A DNA stretch of 64,000 nt from Leptospira venezuelensis (GTDB lineage: Bacteria; Spirochaetota; Leptospiria; Leptospirales; Leptospiraceae). The stretch is taken from contig NZ_NETS01000011.1 of assembly GCF_002150035.1 (NCBI RefSeq), positions 806,001-870,000 of the forward strand. Reading direction: 5' to 3'. A program made the position numbers and the translations under genes. Shown here in pieces: positions 55,070 through 63,732 of this stretch. The notes under the pieces are model-generated. The model made no database searches. It had not been told where the DNA came from and was given only the letters and a program-made list of their open reading frames with translations. Every line of letters starts with the position of its first letter. Within the stretch, counting starts at the first letter, position 1.

Positions 55070-55840
55070 ATGAATCCTAACAAAGCCGTTTTAGCTGGAA
55101 ACGAATCCATTTTACAAAACGGTTATTTTCTTTATTCAAATTTTTTCAGAGCGGAAGAACTAGAAAATCTAAGAAACATTCTCCTGGATGCAAATTCAAA
55201 ATGGAAGATCAGATTTCCGGATGAAAGCTCAGTAAATAGCGCTTACTTAACCAGTCCTGATTTTTGCACAAACGAATCGGATAGACTTACTCTATTTCAT
55301 TTTATTTCTCATATTAAGCTTGTAGAACTTGCAAAAAGTTTAATACAAGAGAAGGTATACTTCCTAAATACACAATTATTCTTTAATCCTACATCTTCGC
55401 GGAAAAAGAATTATTGGCATAGAGATCTGCAATATCTGGGAGTCTCAGAAGAAGAACAAAAGAATATCTTAAAGCAAACAAAGGTATTCCATTTCAGGAT
55501 TCCACTCTATCCGGATCCAGGTTTGGAATTTATTCCTGGTTCTCATATCCGATGGGATAATGAGCAAGAATACGAGATCCGTATGGAGAAAAACGGTCAT
55601 AAAAATTATGAGGATTTGCCCGATGGAGTGCTTGTACCTCAGAATCCAGGCGATCTGTTAGTGTTCTCTGCTCATTTGATCCACAGAGGGATTTACGGTG
55701 GAAACAGACATTCATTAGATATTCTTTATACGAATTTCCCAGACAAACGATCCAATTCTAAAATCTTCCGCCAATTTCCTGAGGAAAGCATTCTCTCTAA
55801 ACTGGAAAATCCAGAAATTTTTGAGCAAGAAGCGGACTAG
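55070..55840 (+). CDS. Phytanoyl-CoA dioxygenase family protein
   Basis: A 256-residue Fe(II)/2-oxoglutarate oxygenase. The iron ligands are His117 and Asp119 in YWHRDLQYL and His205 in SAHLIHRGIYGG, with Arg213 nearby for 2-oxoglutarate. FIPGSHIRWDN is the usual strand between them. Substrates in this family range from acyl-CoA to small metabolites and hydroxy-amino acids. The gene follows the sterol-desaturase-family gene in the same direction, so a joint lipid oxidation role is possible. Confidence 0.87.
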   Translation: MNPNKAVLAGNESILQNGYFLYSNFFRAEELENLRNILLDANSKWKIRFPDESSVNSAYLTSPDFCTNESDRLTLFHFISHIKLVELAKSLIQEKVYFLNTQLFFNPTSSRKKNYWHRDLQYLGVSEEEQKNILKQTKVFHFRIPLYPDPGLEFIPGSHIRWDNEQEYEIRMEKNGHKNYEDLPDGVLVPQNPGDLLVFSAHLIHRGIYGGNRHSLDILYTNFPDKRSNSKIFRQFPEESILSKLENPEIFEQEAD

Positions 55841-55903
55841 TTCGCTACAGCAAAGCATTTCCAAAGCTTGTCAGGACTCGTCGCTATGTAAGTTTGTATG
55901 ATT

Positions 55904-55928
55904 AAAAAACCCCCGAGATTCGGGGGTT
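55904..55928 (-). terminator. Rho-independent terminator of the exported-protein operon
   Basis: AACCCCCGA (55908-55916), loop GAT, TCGGGGGTT (55920-55928). On the minus strand the stem is followed by a run of six T, 35 bases after the stop of the 55963-57159 gene. In the plus direction the tail is weak. Confidence 0.9.
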
Positions 55929-55962
55929 CTTAAGGAGCAAATTGAAAAACTTTTTTATTACT

Positions 55963-57159
55963 TCAATTGAATGGCGGAGGAGAAGATTCGAAACCGATAT
56001 CCAGAGTATCTATCGTGTTTTGTCTTGTATCGTCCCAATAAACACTGTTATTATCGCCAGTATTTCCAGATTTGCCTGAATCTCCAATCCTCAGATAAAG
56101 TCCATCTACTCGATTAGATTGAACATAACTTGAAGGAATATTAGCAGATGCAACCATGTCTTTTACAAATCCGTTCACATTAAATAATCCGTAATTTAAA
56201 GAGGTAAGACCGCATAATGTGCCATCACCAGGAGTAATTGCTCCTTCTTCCCATCCAGATTTAGCAGTTACTTCCAGGTTACCGGTTAGTTTTTGGCTGT
56301 ACGCAAGTTTATAATATTCAGCATTAGTATTTCCCAGGCAAAGACCTGCATTCGGATTGCCAGGAACTAGATTTGCAGTCGCATCCACACGAACAATTGC
56401 TTTGAAACAGAAAACAGTACGATCGTCCATTTCTTCCAAGATTACTCTACCGCGACGAGCATGCAGAGAAATTTCGTTATCGTTATTCAATTTCTCATCC
56501 CAAGAATACACTTGTACTAAACCTTGATTCGGGTAATTAGTTGAATAGAAAGGATCAGTTACATCAGGAGAATACACATAACTTTCTATATCTGCAGAAG
56601 ATCCACCGTCTTGAGAAGGATTTAACATTTGCAAACGATATTTAACTAATGCGCCATCTTGTTGAGAATCTCTCGGGTTGTCGTCCCAATAAAATTGTAA
56701 TGCGATATCTGCAGTTGTTGTAGTTCCTACATTTTTCAATTCTAAATAATTAGAAAATTCTTTCTGTCCTGTATAAGCAGTCGAAGAAGCCATGAAGGAT
56801 CCACCAAGTTTGATAGAGATCGTAAAATTAGTTCCGGAAGTAGTAGAGAAACCATCTTGGGAAAGACCATTAACTCCACTAGCTAATAAGATCAGTCCAG
56901 GGTTCGCCTGAATAGAACCGATCACATCGTCCATGAAAAGTGAATTTCCACGAGCCCAGGAAGCAGATCCTCTTACGAAGCCCCATTGGTCTGCACTTGC
57001 ATGCAATGGTCTGAGTAGGGAAACATTTAAAGAAAATGGAATATGATTTTTTTCCTTTTTAAAACTCGAGTTAAATTGAAAACTCGCAGTGATCCCGAAA
57101 AAAACCAATAAAGCCAGAACGACTTTAGGAAGAATAGAACGACGATTTTGTAACTTCAC
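55963..57159 (-). CDS. Exported protein of unknown function
   Basis: A 398-residue secreted or surface protein with a long signal peptide (KVVLALLVFFGITASF near 12-27; cleavage probably further on, near LHASA at 51-55). The mature domain is strand-rich and Gly/Ser/Asn-rich, with FYWDDNPRDSQQDG, VYSWDEKLNNDNEISLHARR and a tail NSVYWDDTRQNTIDTLDIGF. Cys residues occur in VFCFKAI, GLCLGN and LCGL. It may be a carbohydrate-binding or surface-array protein; no family recognised. The gene overlaps the small lipoprotein gene upstream by four bases (ATGA). Confidence 0.8.
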   Translation of the reverse strand: MKLQNRRSILPKVVLALLVFFGITASFQFNSSFKKEKNHIPFSLNVSLLRPLHASADQWGFVRGSASWARGNSLFMDDVIGSIQANPGLILLASGVNGLSQDGFSTTSGTNFTISIKLGGSFMASSTAYTGQKEFSNYLELKNVGTTTTADIALQFYWDDNPRDSQQDGALVKYRLQMLNPSQDGGSSADIESYVYSPDVTDPFYSTNYPNQGLVQVYSWDEKLNNDNEISLHARRGRVILEEMDDRTVFCFKAIVRVDATANLVPGNPNAGLCLGNTNAEYYKLAYSQKLTGNLEVTAKSGWEEGAITPGDGTLCGLTSLNYGLFNVNGFVKDMVASANIPSSYVQSNRVDGLYLRIGDSGKSGNTGDNNSVYWDDTRQNTIDTLDIGFESSPPPFN

Positions 57160-57341
57160 TGTGCAATTCCTCTTGGAACGATGATAAAAAATCCAGTTTT
57201 GCTTTTTTCCAATTGGTATCCAAAATTAAACAGAGGAATGAATGGGTCCTTTCCTCCCGGTGCACAGGCGGTCCCAACTAACCCAGTCAGGATGATCCCT
57301 AAGCTAATGAGTAAGATTCCTCTTTTTAGGTTTAAGATCAT
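57156..57341 (-). CDS. Small lipoprotein, 61 residues
   Basis: A short but well-supported gene: AAGGAG lies seven bases before the ATG, a signal peptide ends LVGTAC (Cys26), and its stop overlaps the start of the exported-protein gene by ATGA. The mature peptide is only about 35 residues, with aromatic and hydrophobic content (PFIPLFNFGYQLEKSKTGFF). Likely a lipid-anchored partner or chaperone for the exported protein encoded next to it; that role is inference. Confidence 0.75.
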   Translation of the reverse strand: MILNLKRGILLISLGIILTGLVGTACAPGGKDPFIPLFNFGYQLEKSKTGFFIIVPRGIAQ

Positions 57342-57461
57342 AAGTAATCTCCTTATAGAATAATGAACATTTGAGATTTGATTTTTTTCAAATTGCTTTG
57401 ATTTTAAAGAGCTTGTTCTAATTATTAAATCCTTCTATCAATGGATAGCTTTATTTAGGTA

Positions 57462-57500
57462 ATTCCTTGGAAAAAACATCCCCCAAGGAATAGATGTTTT
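57462..57500 (+). promoter_or_regulatory. Two overlapping, mutually exclusive hairpins in the DUF2064 leader
   Basis: ATTCCTTGG (57462-57470) pairs with CCAAGGAAT (57483-57491), nine bp with a 12-base loop. AAAACATC (57473-57480) pairs with GATGTTTT (57493-57500), eight bp with a 12-base loop. They interleave and the joining loops of one to two bases are too short for both to form as a pseudoknot. This could be an RNA switch or two DNA-binding sites. Confidence 0.45.
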
Positions 57501-57526
57501 AAAATCAAATCGTCCCGGAGACAATA

Positions 57527-58159
57527 ATGAAAGGTCCCATCTTGAATATATTTCTGAAAAATCCTGTCCCGGGAAAAGTTAAGACACGTTTAGCAAAAGA
57601 CATCGGAGAAGAAGCTGCACTGGAAGTCTATCAGGCCTTGGTTGAAAAAACCAGAGCTGTTTGCAAAGACTTAGATATTCCTAAGGTGTTATGGTTTGAT
57701 TCTTATCTTCCGAATCCATCCGATCTGGGAAGTTGGGGACATTCTCCACTACTCATTCGCAAACAAGAAGGAAAAGATCTAGGAGAGAAGATGAGAAATG
57801 CTTTCTTGTATTGTTTTCAAAACGGTTCCGGTCCAGCGATACTCATAGGAAGTGATTGCCCTGAATTAGATCTATTACATCTAAAAGAAGCATTTCAAAT
57901 TATAGATCATAAAGATGTAGTTTTAGGACCTGCGAAAGATGGAGGTTATTATCTGGTAGGACTCAAGTCGGATACTCCCGAACTTTTTCACGGCATAGAA
58001 TGGAGCACTGAAACTGTTTTTGCCAGAAGTTTAGAAAAACTGCAGTGGGCCAGAAAACAAGTAGGACTTCTTCCTATATTATCTGACTTAGATGATGTCC
58101 AAGATTTGGAATATTTCGAATCCAATGGAATTTTGGACTGGAGAAAGAACGGCTCCTGA
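57527..58159 (+). CDS. DUF2064 / TIGR04282-type glycosyltransferase
   Basis: A 210-residue cytoplasmic nucleotidyl/glycosyltransferase-A-like protein. Landmarks: NIFLKNPVPGKVKTRLAKDI at the N-terminus (nucleotide loop), LIGSDCPELDLLHLKEAF with the metal-binding Asp, VLGPAKDGGYYLVGL, and WSTETVFA. The family (TIGR04282) includes enzymes assigned to arsenosugar and related glycolipid synthesis, and is related to CofC-type guanylyltransferases. The substrate is unknown here. CCGGAG lies about seven bases before the ATG. The leader carries the overlapping hairpins noted separately. Confidence 0.87.
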   Translation: MKGPILNIFLKNPVPGKVKTRLAKDIGEEAALEVYQALVEKTRAVCKDLDIPKVLWFDSYLPNPSDLGSWGHSPLLIRKQEGKDLGEKMRNAFLYCFQNGSGPAILIGSDCPELDLLHLKEAFQIIDHKDVVLGPAKDGGYYLVGLKSDTPELFHGIEWSTETVFARSLEKLQWARKQVGLLPILSDLDDVQDLEYFESNGILDWRKNGS

Positions 58160-58275
58160 TCCTCAAGTCACACAATACATCTTCCAAATTATACATTATA
58201 AATATAGAATATAGTCTATAGACTTCGGTCTCGACCTATGTCTGGAGAAGAATTTAACATTTTCTCCTGCATTAT

Positions 58276-58342
58276 GTAATTATTTGATTACTTGGTAAAA
58301 ATCCCAGGTCTCATATATGTAATTGCTTGATTACATATATGA
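58276..58342 (+). promoter_or_regulatory. Twin GTAAT-N6-ATTAC operator-like palindromes
   Basis: Two sites of the same design, GTAATTATTTGATTAC (58276-58291) and GTAATTGCTTGATTAC (58319-58334), identical at 14 of 16 bases, lie 43 bp apart, about four helical turns. The second is the core of a perfect 13-bp inverted repeat (58311-58323 with 58330-58342) that covers the ATG of the next gene. Confidence 0.6.
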
Positions 58343-59151
58343 GCAGTAAAACCAACTTTGTTTTTTTAAAATTCTTAGTAATTGTATTCTCCGCATATTA
58401 TCTGGCGTCACTTTCTCCTTTAAGAGCTTTCGGGAAGAAGGGCCCACATACTCATGTGAGCATTACCCAAGAGGCCTTTCTCGAATTCGCAGATAAAACT
58501 GGCTGGGAACTGAGAGCAGACTGTATGGAGCTAATGGTCCAGGGAAATTTGAGAGCAGATTCAGCTTTTATGAACAACGATGCATATCATTGCGATAATG
58601 ATAATATACTTGGATGCGCAGATCGTTTCCGTACTTTAAAAGACGACTCTTATAGAGATCCGACCCAAATCACCGGGTTAATCAAATTGGGAATGGCTCT
58701 ACATATCGCTCAGGATTTTTATTCTCACTCAAATTGGGCGGAGAATTATCCTATGGTGAGCATACTTGCTCCAATAGAACACCCATGGATTTTTTTAAGT
58801 ATGAAAGAGATCCAAACAGGTTTTTATAATCTTCTTCCAATCATAGAACATACGGAAGAAGCAGGAAATTGTTTCGATGCAGAAGAAGGCCTGGAAGGAA
58901 ATTACATGTTCGCAACCCATGCATGCCTAAATAAAGATGCGTCTGATAGTCATAGAAGCCTAAAAACTGTTTTACCAGGAATGCCGATCAGCTATCATGA
59001 TTGGGCGGCCAATCTCGCAAAAGAGCACACTACCCAAATTTTAGTGGAACAGTACAAGGCAAAACATCCTTTACTCTTGAGTTGCCTAACACCGAAAGTT
59101 TTATCATTTTCTTGTGGAAGCCAGGCATATGATTTTCTCCGCCCGGATTGA
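58339..59151 (+). CDS. Het-C / zinc phospholipase C-like exported protein
   Basis: A 270-residue exported protein with a signal peptide (residues about 8-32). The pattern GPHTHVSITQEAF, then MALHIAQDFYSHSNWAE, matches the Het-C N-terminal domain and the related zinc-dependent phospholipase C / P1 nuclease fold, in which several His and Asp bind metals. Cys-rich loops (CMELM, CDNDNILGC, CFDAEEG) may form disulfides. It may act as a secreted lipase or nuclease. ATG 58339 lies inside a 13-bp inverted repeat, so expression is probably controlled by a repressor there. Confidence 0.82.
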   Translation: MSSKTNFVFLKFLVIVFSAYYLASLSPLRAFGKKGPHTHVSITQEAFLEFADKTGWELRADCMELMVQGNLRADSAFMNNDAYHCDNDNILGCADRFRTLKDDSYRDPTQITGLIKLGMALHIAQDFYSHSNWAENYPMVSILAPIEHPWIFLSMKEIQTGFYNLLPIIEHTEEAGNCFDAEEGLEGNYMFATHACLNKDASDSHRSLKTVLPGMPISYHDWAANLAKEHTTQILVEQYKAKHPLLLSCLTPKVLSFSCGSQAYDFLRPD

Positions 59152-59271
59152 GTCTAATTTCCGTTGACTTAAGCCTTCCCCTTACATTACTGTAAATTTA
59201 TCCGGCCAGTATGCAGTCTGTTTTTACCAAATTGTAAAACTCTCGGACCGATCCTTCCTTAGGTAATATCT

Positions 59272-59856
59272 GTGAAACTACTTCAAATTTTATTGTTTTG
59301 TTTACTTTCCTCGGGTTCTCTTTTTGCCCAGGACACCCAAACCACTAACGAAACCCAAACTACTTCTCCCGAAGTTTCGGCAGAAGAGCAGACGTTATCC
59401 GCCGTTAAAAAATTGATCGGCTTTATCCGTTATAAAAAGAACGACAAAGCTATATCTTTGATCCATGCAGGAAAATTCTCCGAAAAACTCATCGGAGATC
59501 ATAAAATTTCCGCTGCTGAAAGAAAAGAATTCGAAGAAGCAATCTCTGAGTATATTATAAACAAGGCATTTCCAATCGCATTAAAATATTTTGATAAGAT
59601 TGATATTACTTACGACAAGCCCTCAGTGAATGGAAAACAAGCAAGAATTGGTTCTTCTATTCTTTATAAAGGTTCCGATCAAATCAAATTCGCCTGGATA
59701 CTTTCCGAATCAGAAGGTGCTTGGTACATTAGCGATTTTGAAACAGAAGGCAAACTTGCAACAGAGATCAACAGAACTAAAAATATAGAGCCATCTATTA
59801 AGAAAAACGGAATCAAGGGAACAATTTCCCTAATACAAAAAGCAGCTAAGAACTGA
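59272..59856 (+). CDS. MlaC/Ttg2D-like phospholipid-binding protein
   Basis: A 194-residue periplasmic protein with a signal peptide ending SGSLFA. The body matches MlaC (ABC transporter auxiliary, toluene-tolerance Ttg2 family): LIGDHKISAAERKEFEEAIS, INKAFPIALKYFDKIDITY and WYISDFETEGKLATE are family positions. MlaC shuttles phospholipids between membranes. GTG start with a weak TAGGT ahead. Its stop shares one base with the RND gene start (TGATG), so the carrier and the membrane protein are coupled. Confidence 0.88.
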   Translation: MKLLQILLFCLLSSGSLFAQDTQTTNETQTTSPEVSAEEQTLSAVKKLIGFIRYKKNDKAISLIHAGKFSEKLIGDHKISAAERKEFEEAISEYIINKAFPIALKYFDKIDITYDKPSVNGKQARIGSSILYKGSDQIKFAWILSESEGAWYISDFETEGKLATEINRTKNIEPSIKKNGIKGTISLIQKAAKN

Positions 59857-62774
59857 TGAGAAAATTTCTTTCTAAAGCGACTGAGTTGGTGTTAACCAAA
59901 CCGGTCGCCTCTTCCGCAATCCTATTTATCCTTCTGGTGATCTCAGGCTTTTTAGCCACCAGACTTTCTATTAACAGCGATAACCTGCAACTTCTGCCTT
60001 CCGACAACCCTTCCGTTGTGCAAACAAAACGAGTGATCGAAATGATCGGTGGAAGTGGATTCTATACTGTTGCTCTCAAATTCAAAGACGAAAAGGGAAT
60101 GACGGAACATCTTACCAAGGCGTTCCAAGCCAAACGTAATGGCGATCCAGAAACCCAAAAGAAAGAATTGGAACTCGCTGATGAGGCAAAACGTAAGAAC
60201 ATTTCTTACTATAAAGCAAGAGAGATCGCACTCAAAAAAGCATCCGACAAGTTGGCAACCGAAGTTTTAAAGAATAAAGAATTAGTACGTTACGTATCTT
60301 ATAGGTATAATGTTTCCTTTTTACAGGATAGGCTTCCTTTATTCTTAAAGACAGAAGATCTAAAAGAGGTACGTAAAAGAGTAAAACGTAAGATCGACGA
60401 CGAAATAGAAAGGGCAAACCCATTCTTCATCAAACTTACTAACGAAGAATATAATCCTGATTTCACAGATATTATTTCCAAATACCAAAAACTTGCGAAA
60501 AGAGATATATTCGACGAATATAATATTTCACCTGAAAAGGGAATGCTTATAGTCTTAATCAAGCCGACCGGCTCCTTTGTAGACATTGAGTTCCTAGAAA
60601 AAATTGATACAAAGGTCCAAGGTTTAGTAAAAACCTTAGGATTTGAAGAAGACGGAATTTACGCAGGTTACACAGGAGCCTACAAGCTTAACCAAGACGA
60701 TTATGAAACTTTGATTAAGGCATTAAAGCCGATCGGGATAGCTTCGTTCTTAGGAATAGGACTTCTACTTTTATTATTTTTCCGAAATCCACTTTTCATA
60801 ATCATTCTACTGTTCTCTCTTCTTAGTGGATTGCTCATGACTTTCGGTTTAACCGGTTTAGTTATAGGACAATTGAATAGTATCACGAGTATCATCGGCT
60901 CCATACTCATGGGACTCGGGATAGATTATGGGATCCAATTTTTATACAGATTCAGAGAAGAATTTACTAAGAAGCAAGATATTGTAAGAGCGATCAAAGA
61001 CACGATTTATCATACAGGGATTGCTTCTTTTAGTTCCGCATTAACGACTACTTCTGCATTCGTAGTTCTTTCCTTCTCAGAATTTAGAGGATTCAGTGAG
61101 TTCGGAATTATTGCGACTTACGGAATTGTTTTGATCGCAATTGCAATGTATGGAGTAACCGCATTGCAAATCGCTTTACTTTTAAAATGGTTCCCTTCTC
61201 TTTCGAAAGCTTTTCTTTTAAACGAAGACCAACAAACTCCTTCAGGTCTATTAAGGAAATTTTATTCTAGACCAGGAATTCTATCTGTAATTGTCTTAAT
61301 TATAGTTTTACTCTTTGGAGTTTTTGCTCCGAAAGTCCAATTTGATGTAAACGGAAGAAACCTTTTAGTAGAAAATTTAGAATCAGTAAACTTATACGAC
61401 GAGATTGCAGATCGTTTTGATATTTCTTCTGATCCTCAAGCAATTGTAGTAAAAAGTTTAGAAGAATCAGAAGCAGTATTTGACTATCTAAATCCTGTTC
61501 CCGAATCCATTGCAGGTTCTGTGGACCAGGTGGTTTCTCTTTGGAACTTTGTTCCTCCTTATTCTCAACAATTAGAAAACCGTAAAGTATTAGACCAACT
61601 TGCGAAGGACATGAAGCCAATAAAGGCCTCCTTCTTAAAACCTGAGCAGAGAAAATATTTACCAAAGGCAAAATTATTCTTATCGATTAAACCTTACGAT
61701 TATACAGCGGTCCCAGATTATTTTTCCTCTCAGTTTAAGGAAGTTGCAAGCTCCAAGGAAAAAGGACATCTATTATTCCTATATCCCAAAGTGGCGTTGT
61801 GGCATGGCGGAAAATTGTTAGAATTTTTTGCAGCAATCGGAAGATTAGATGTTCCTAAAATTTCCAGAAGGACCTTGAATACAATCCTGTATTCCACCGG
61901 AACTCAAAAAGAATCTGAAATTGATCCAGTTAAAGAGAATTATTCTCCTGCAGAAAATAAAATTTTATTAAACGCGCTGAATACTTACTCTAAAGACAAA
62001 CTTCTTTCGATCAAGATCCTACCAGGAACTGTAGACACGATCTTGGAGCATAGACCTTATAAGGATATCGCCCAGGCTAGATCTTACACATTCCAAACGG
62101 ATACGGCAGGAAGTTTGATGTTGTTTGCTCAGCTCATTATGATAGTGCAAAGAGAAGGATATCTTGCCTTCATTATCACCTTAATACTTGTGATCATAGT
62201 TTTAATGCTATTCTATAGAGCGGCCTTGCCTGCACTACTCTCCTTGATTCCTCTTTTATTGGGTCTCTTGGTTACGGTGGGCATCATGTCCATAATAGAT
62301 CTTAAATTAAATTTTATGAATGTTCTGGTCTTTCCTGTAATCATAGGATACGGAATACAAAATGGGATCTATATATATTACAGGTTCAGAGAAGATCATG
62401 ATATTGTAAAAGCAATGGCAATGGTAGGGCCCGCAGTAATCGCATCCACATTAACCACATTGGTAGGATGGAGTGCGTTACTTCTTGCGAAGCAAAGAGG
62501 CTTACATTCGATCGGAAAAGTAGCAACGATCGGTATTGCTGCTTGTTTACTTATCGCACTTACCTTACTTCCAGCAATTTTGGAATTAGCATACAGAAGT
62601 CGCAAACAAGAAGAGGATGAAACGGTGCCATTAGGTTTAGGACCGGATGATGAAGAAGGTTCTGAAACTATAGTTTCCAAATTCATAATGGAAGAAACTA
62701 CTCCAAAGCCTAAAGCAAAAAAAGCGGCTAAGAAAAAGACAGCTGCCAAAAAGAAAATCGGAAAGAAAAAATGA
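59856..62774 (+). CDS. RND/MMPL-family (HpnN-like) lipid exporter with basic tail
   Basis: A 972-residue inner-membrane RND protein with the two-repeat layout: one helix near 15-32, a periplasmic loop, a cluster of five to six helices at 290-460, a helix at 475-490, a second loop, and five to six helices at 765-905. Signature segments are GSILMGLGIDYGIQFLYRFRE and FPVIIGYGIQNGIYIYYRFRE. Gene order with MlaC resembles hopanoid-transporter HpnN loci. The last 30 residues are a Lys/Ala tail (KPKAKKAAKKKTAAKKKIGK), unusual for the family. Overlaps the lipoprotein gene by four bases. Confidence 0.9.
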   Translation: MRKFLSKATELVLTKPVASSAILFILLVISGFLATRLSINSDNLQLLPSDNPSVVQTKRVIEMIGGSGFYTVALKFKDEKGMTEHLTKAFQAKRNGDPETQKKELELADEAKRKNISYYKAREIALKKASDKLATEVLKNKELVRYVSYRYNVSFLQDRLPLFLKTEDLKEVRKRVKRKIDDEIERANPFFIKLTNEEYNPDFTDIISKYQKLAKRDIFDEYNISPEKGMLIVLIKPTGSFVDIEFLEKIDTKVQGLVKTLGFEEDGIYAGYTGAYKLNQDDYETLIKALKPIGIASFLGIGLLLLLFFRNPLFIIILLFSLLSGLLMTFGLTGLVIGQLNSITSIIGSILMGLGIDYGIQFLYRFREEFTKKQDIVRAIKDTIYHTGIASFSSALTTTSAFVVLSFSEFRGFSEFGIIATYGIVLIAIAMYGVTALQIALLLKWFPSLSKAFLLNEDQQTPSGLLRKFYSRPGILSVIVLIIVLLFGVFAPKVQFDVNGRNLLVENLESVNLYDEIADRFDISSDPQAIVVKSLEESEAVFDYLNPVPESIAGSVDQVVSLWNFVPPYSQQLENRKVLDQLAKDMKPIKASFLKPEQRKYLPKAKLFLSIKPYDYTAVPDYFSSQFKEVASSKEKGHLLFLYPKVALWHGGKLLEFFAAIGRLDVPKISRRTLNTILYSTGTQKESEIDPVKENYSPAENKILLNALNTYSKDKLLSIKILPGTVDTILEHRPYKDIAQARSYTFQTDTAGSLMLFAQLIMIVQREGYLAFIITLILVIIVLMLFYRAALPALLSLIPLLLGLLVTVGIMSIIDLKLNFMNVLVFPVIIGYGIQNGIYIYYRFREDHDIVKAMAMVGPAVIASTLTTLVGWSALLLAKQRGLHSIGKVATIGIAACLLIALTLLPAILELAYRSRKQEEDETVPLGLGPDDEEGSETIVSKFIMEETTPKPKAKKAAKKKTAAKKKIGKKK

Positions 62775-63409
62775 GATCTAAACTTATACTTACATTCTTA
62801 ATTTCTCTTTCCTTTGCAAATTGTGCTGTAAAACAAATCAGGGTCTCACCTAATTTTGAATCTTCCTTAGACAGATTTAAAAGATTAACTGTGGCAATCG
62901 ATTCTAGTTCCAAAGTAAATCAAATCGAAGCGAATCTTGTAAAGTCCATGGGGGAACAGGAATTGGCTCACCATAAGGAATTTATTGTTTATCCGGACCC
63001 TTCCAGTAAAAATCAGAACTGCAAATCTCCCGCAGGAAAGTCCCAAGGAGTTCTTACGCTTAAATTAGAAGAGACCTTAAATGGAACCACGCCTTCCTTT
63101 TTTGTTTGGTTAAGTCCTGCAACATTTGGGCCTTCTTCAGACGGGATAAAGATTTCTATCCAAGCACGGATCCAAAAATGTGATACGAAGGAAATTCTTT
63201 GGGAAGGAAATGCTTCTTCTTCTTACTTCATGGGAGGCGATGAAGAAGCCACGCTTAGGACAAGTTATGAGAACAAATTCGGAAAATCTATCGGCCCCAA
63301 AGTACTTCCATATTATGATATTCTAAAATCTCTTCTCGATAAAATAGCAAGCCCAGTATTAAACGAAGCAGAACAAGACGAAAAGATAGAAGTAGAATCC
63401 GGCTCCTAA
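62771..63409 (+). CDS. MXAN_6521/LA_1396-like lipoprotein
   Basis: A 212-residue predicted lipoprotein, MRSKLILTFLISLSFANC with Cys18. The mature part (VKQIRVSPNFESSLDRFKRLTVAIDS, ISIQARIQKCDTKEILWEG, YYDILKSLLDKIASPVLNE) resembles the MXAN_6521/LA_1396 lipoprotein family. That recognition is moderately sure. Coupling by ATGA to the RND exporter suggests an outer-membrane partner of the lipid-transport system. The hairpin repeat 50 bases downstream may serve as the end of the transcript. Confidence 0.82.
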   Translation: MRSKLILTFLISLSFANCAVKQIRVSPNFESSLDRFKRLTVAIDSSSKVNQIEANLVKSMGEQELAHHKEFIVYPDPSSKNQNCKSPAGKSQGVLTLKLEETLNGTTPSFFVWLSPATFGPSSDGIKISIQARIQKCDTKEILWEGNASSSYFMGGDEEATLRTSYENKFGKSIGPKVLPYYDILKSLLDKIASPVLNEAEQDEKIEVESGS

Positions 63410-63732
63410 GAATCTTACCCGGAAATCGGATTCTGCGTTCGGACTTTCTTTTTGAAAAAGGCGGCCCCCACCCAGGTTCGGGTGGAGGAGGCGGGCCAGT
63501 GGGAAACCCCTGGCCCCCTATATCATAAAATCATCATATTCACTACTCTTCTTCAAGTTTTCTCCGGAATTTTCATTCCAAGTTCATCTTAGCAACAATT
63601 TCCAGTTCCAAGAAACTCTGTTTCATTTTTAAATAACGAACATTGTTTCCAAAAGATCTTGTTCTAACTTCTTCTTGACCAAATCCTCTGTATCGATTGC
63701 TATACCGGAATCGGTATTTCAAGAGGAAAAGA
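63410..63732. repeat. Intergenic region with second GCCCCCACCC hairpin element
   Basis: A 323-bp gap. At about 63460-63530 lies a G/C-rich element starting GGCGGCCCCCACCC, folding on GGGTGGAGGAGG, then GTGGGAAACC and CCCCCTATATCATAAAATCA. It matches the block order of the element at 15176-15247. The remainder (63540-63670) is AT-rich with nothing recognised; the right end carries the promoter-operator described separately. Confidence 0.65.
63675..63730 (+). promoter_or_regulatory. Promoter with palindrome before the last gene
   Basis: TTGACC (63675-63680), a 17-bp spacer, and TGCTAT (63698-63703) form a good promoter. The palindrome ATACCG-GAAT-CGGTAT (63702-63717) overlaps the -10 and the expected start point, as repressor sites do. 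AAGAGGAAAAG follows as ribosome site before ATG 63733. Confidence 0.55.

Noticed and set aside
57181..57363. 60-codon plus-strand frame opposite the small lipoprotein gene
   Set aside because: The minus-strand frame has AAGGAG, a lipobox and coupling to the next gene; the plus-strand one has none of these.
57462..57500. H-type pseudoknot riboswitch reading of the interleaved stems
   Set aside because: Joining loops of two, two and one bases cannot span stems of eight and nine base pairs, so simultaneous pairing is not feasible; alternative hairpins kept instead.
58260..58345. Repeats near 58.3 kb as a CRISPR array
   Set aside because: Only two short palindromic sites with no regular repeat-spacer unit and no cas genes.
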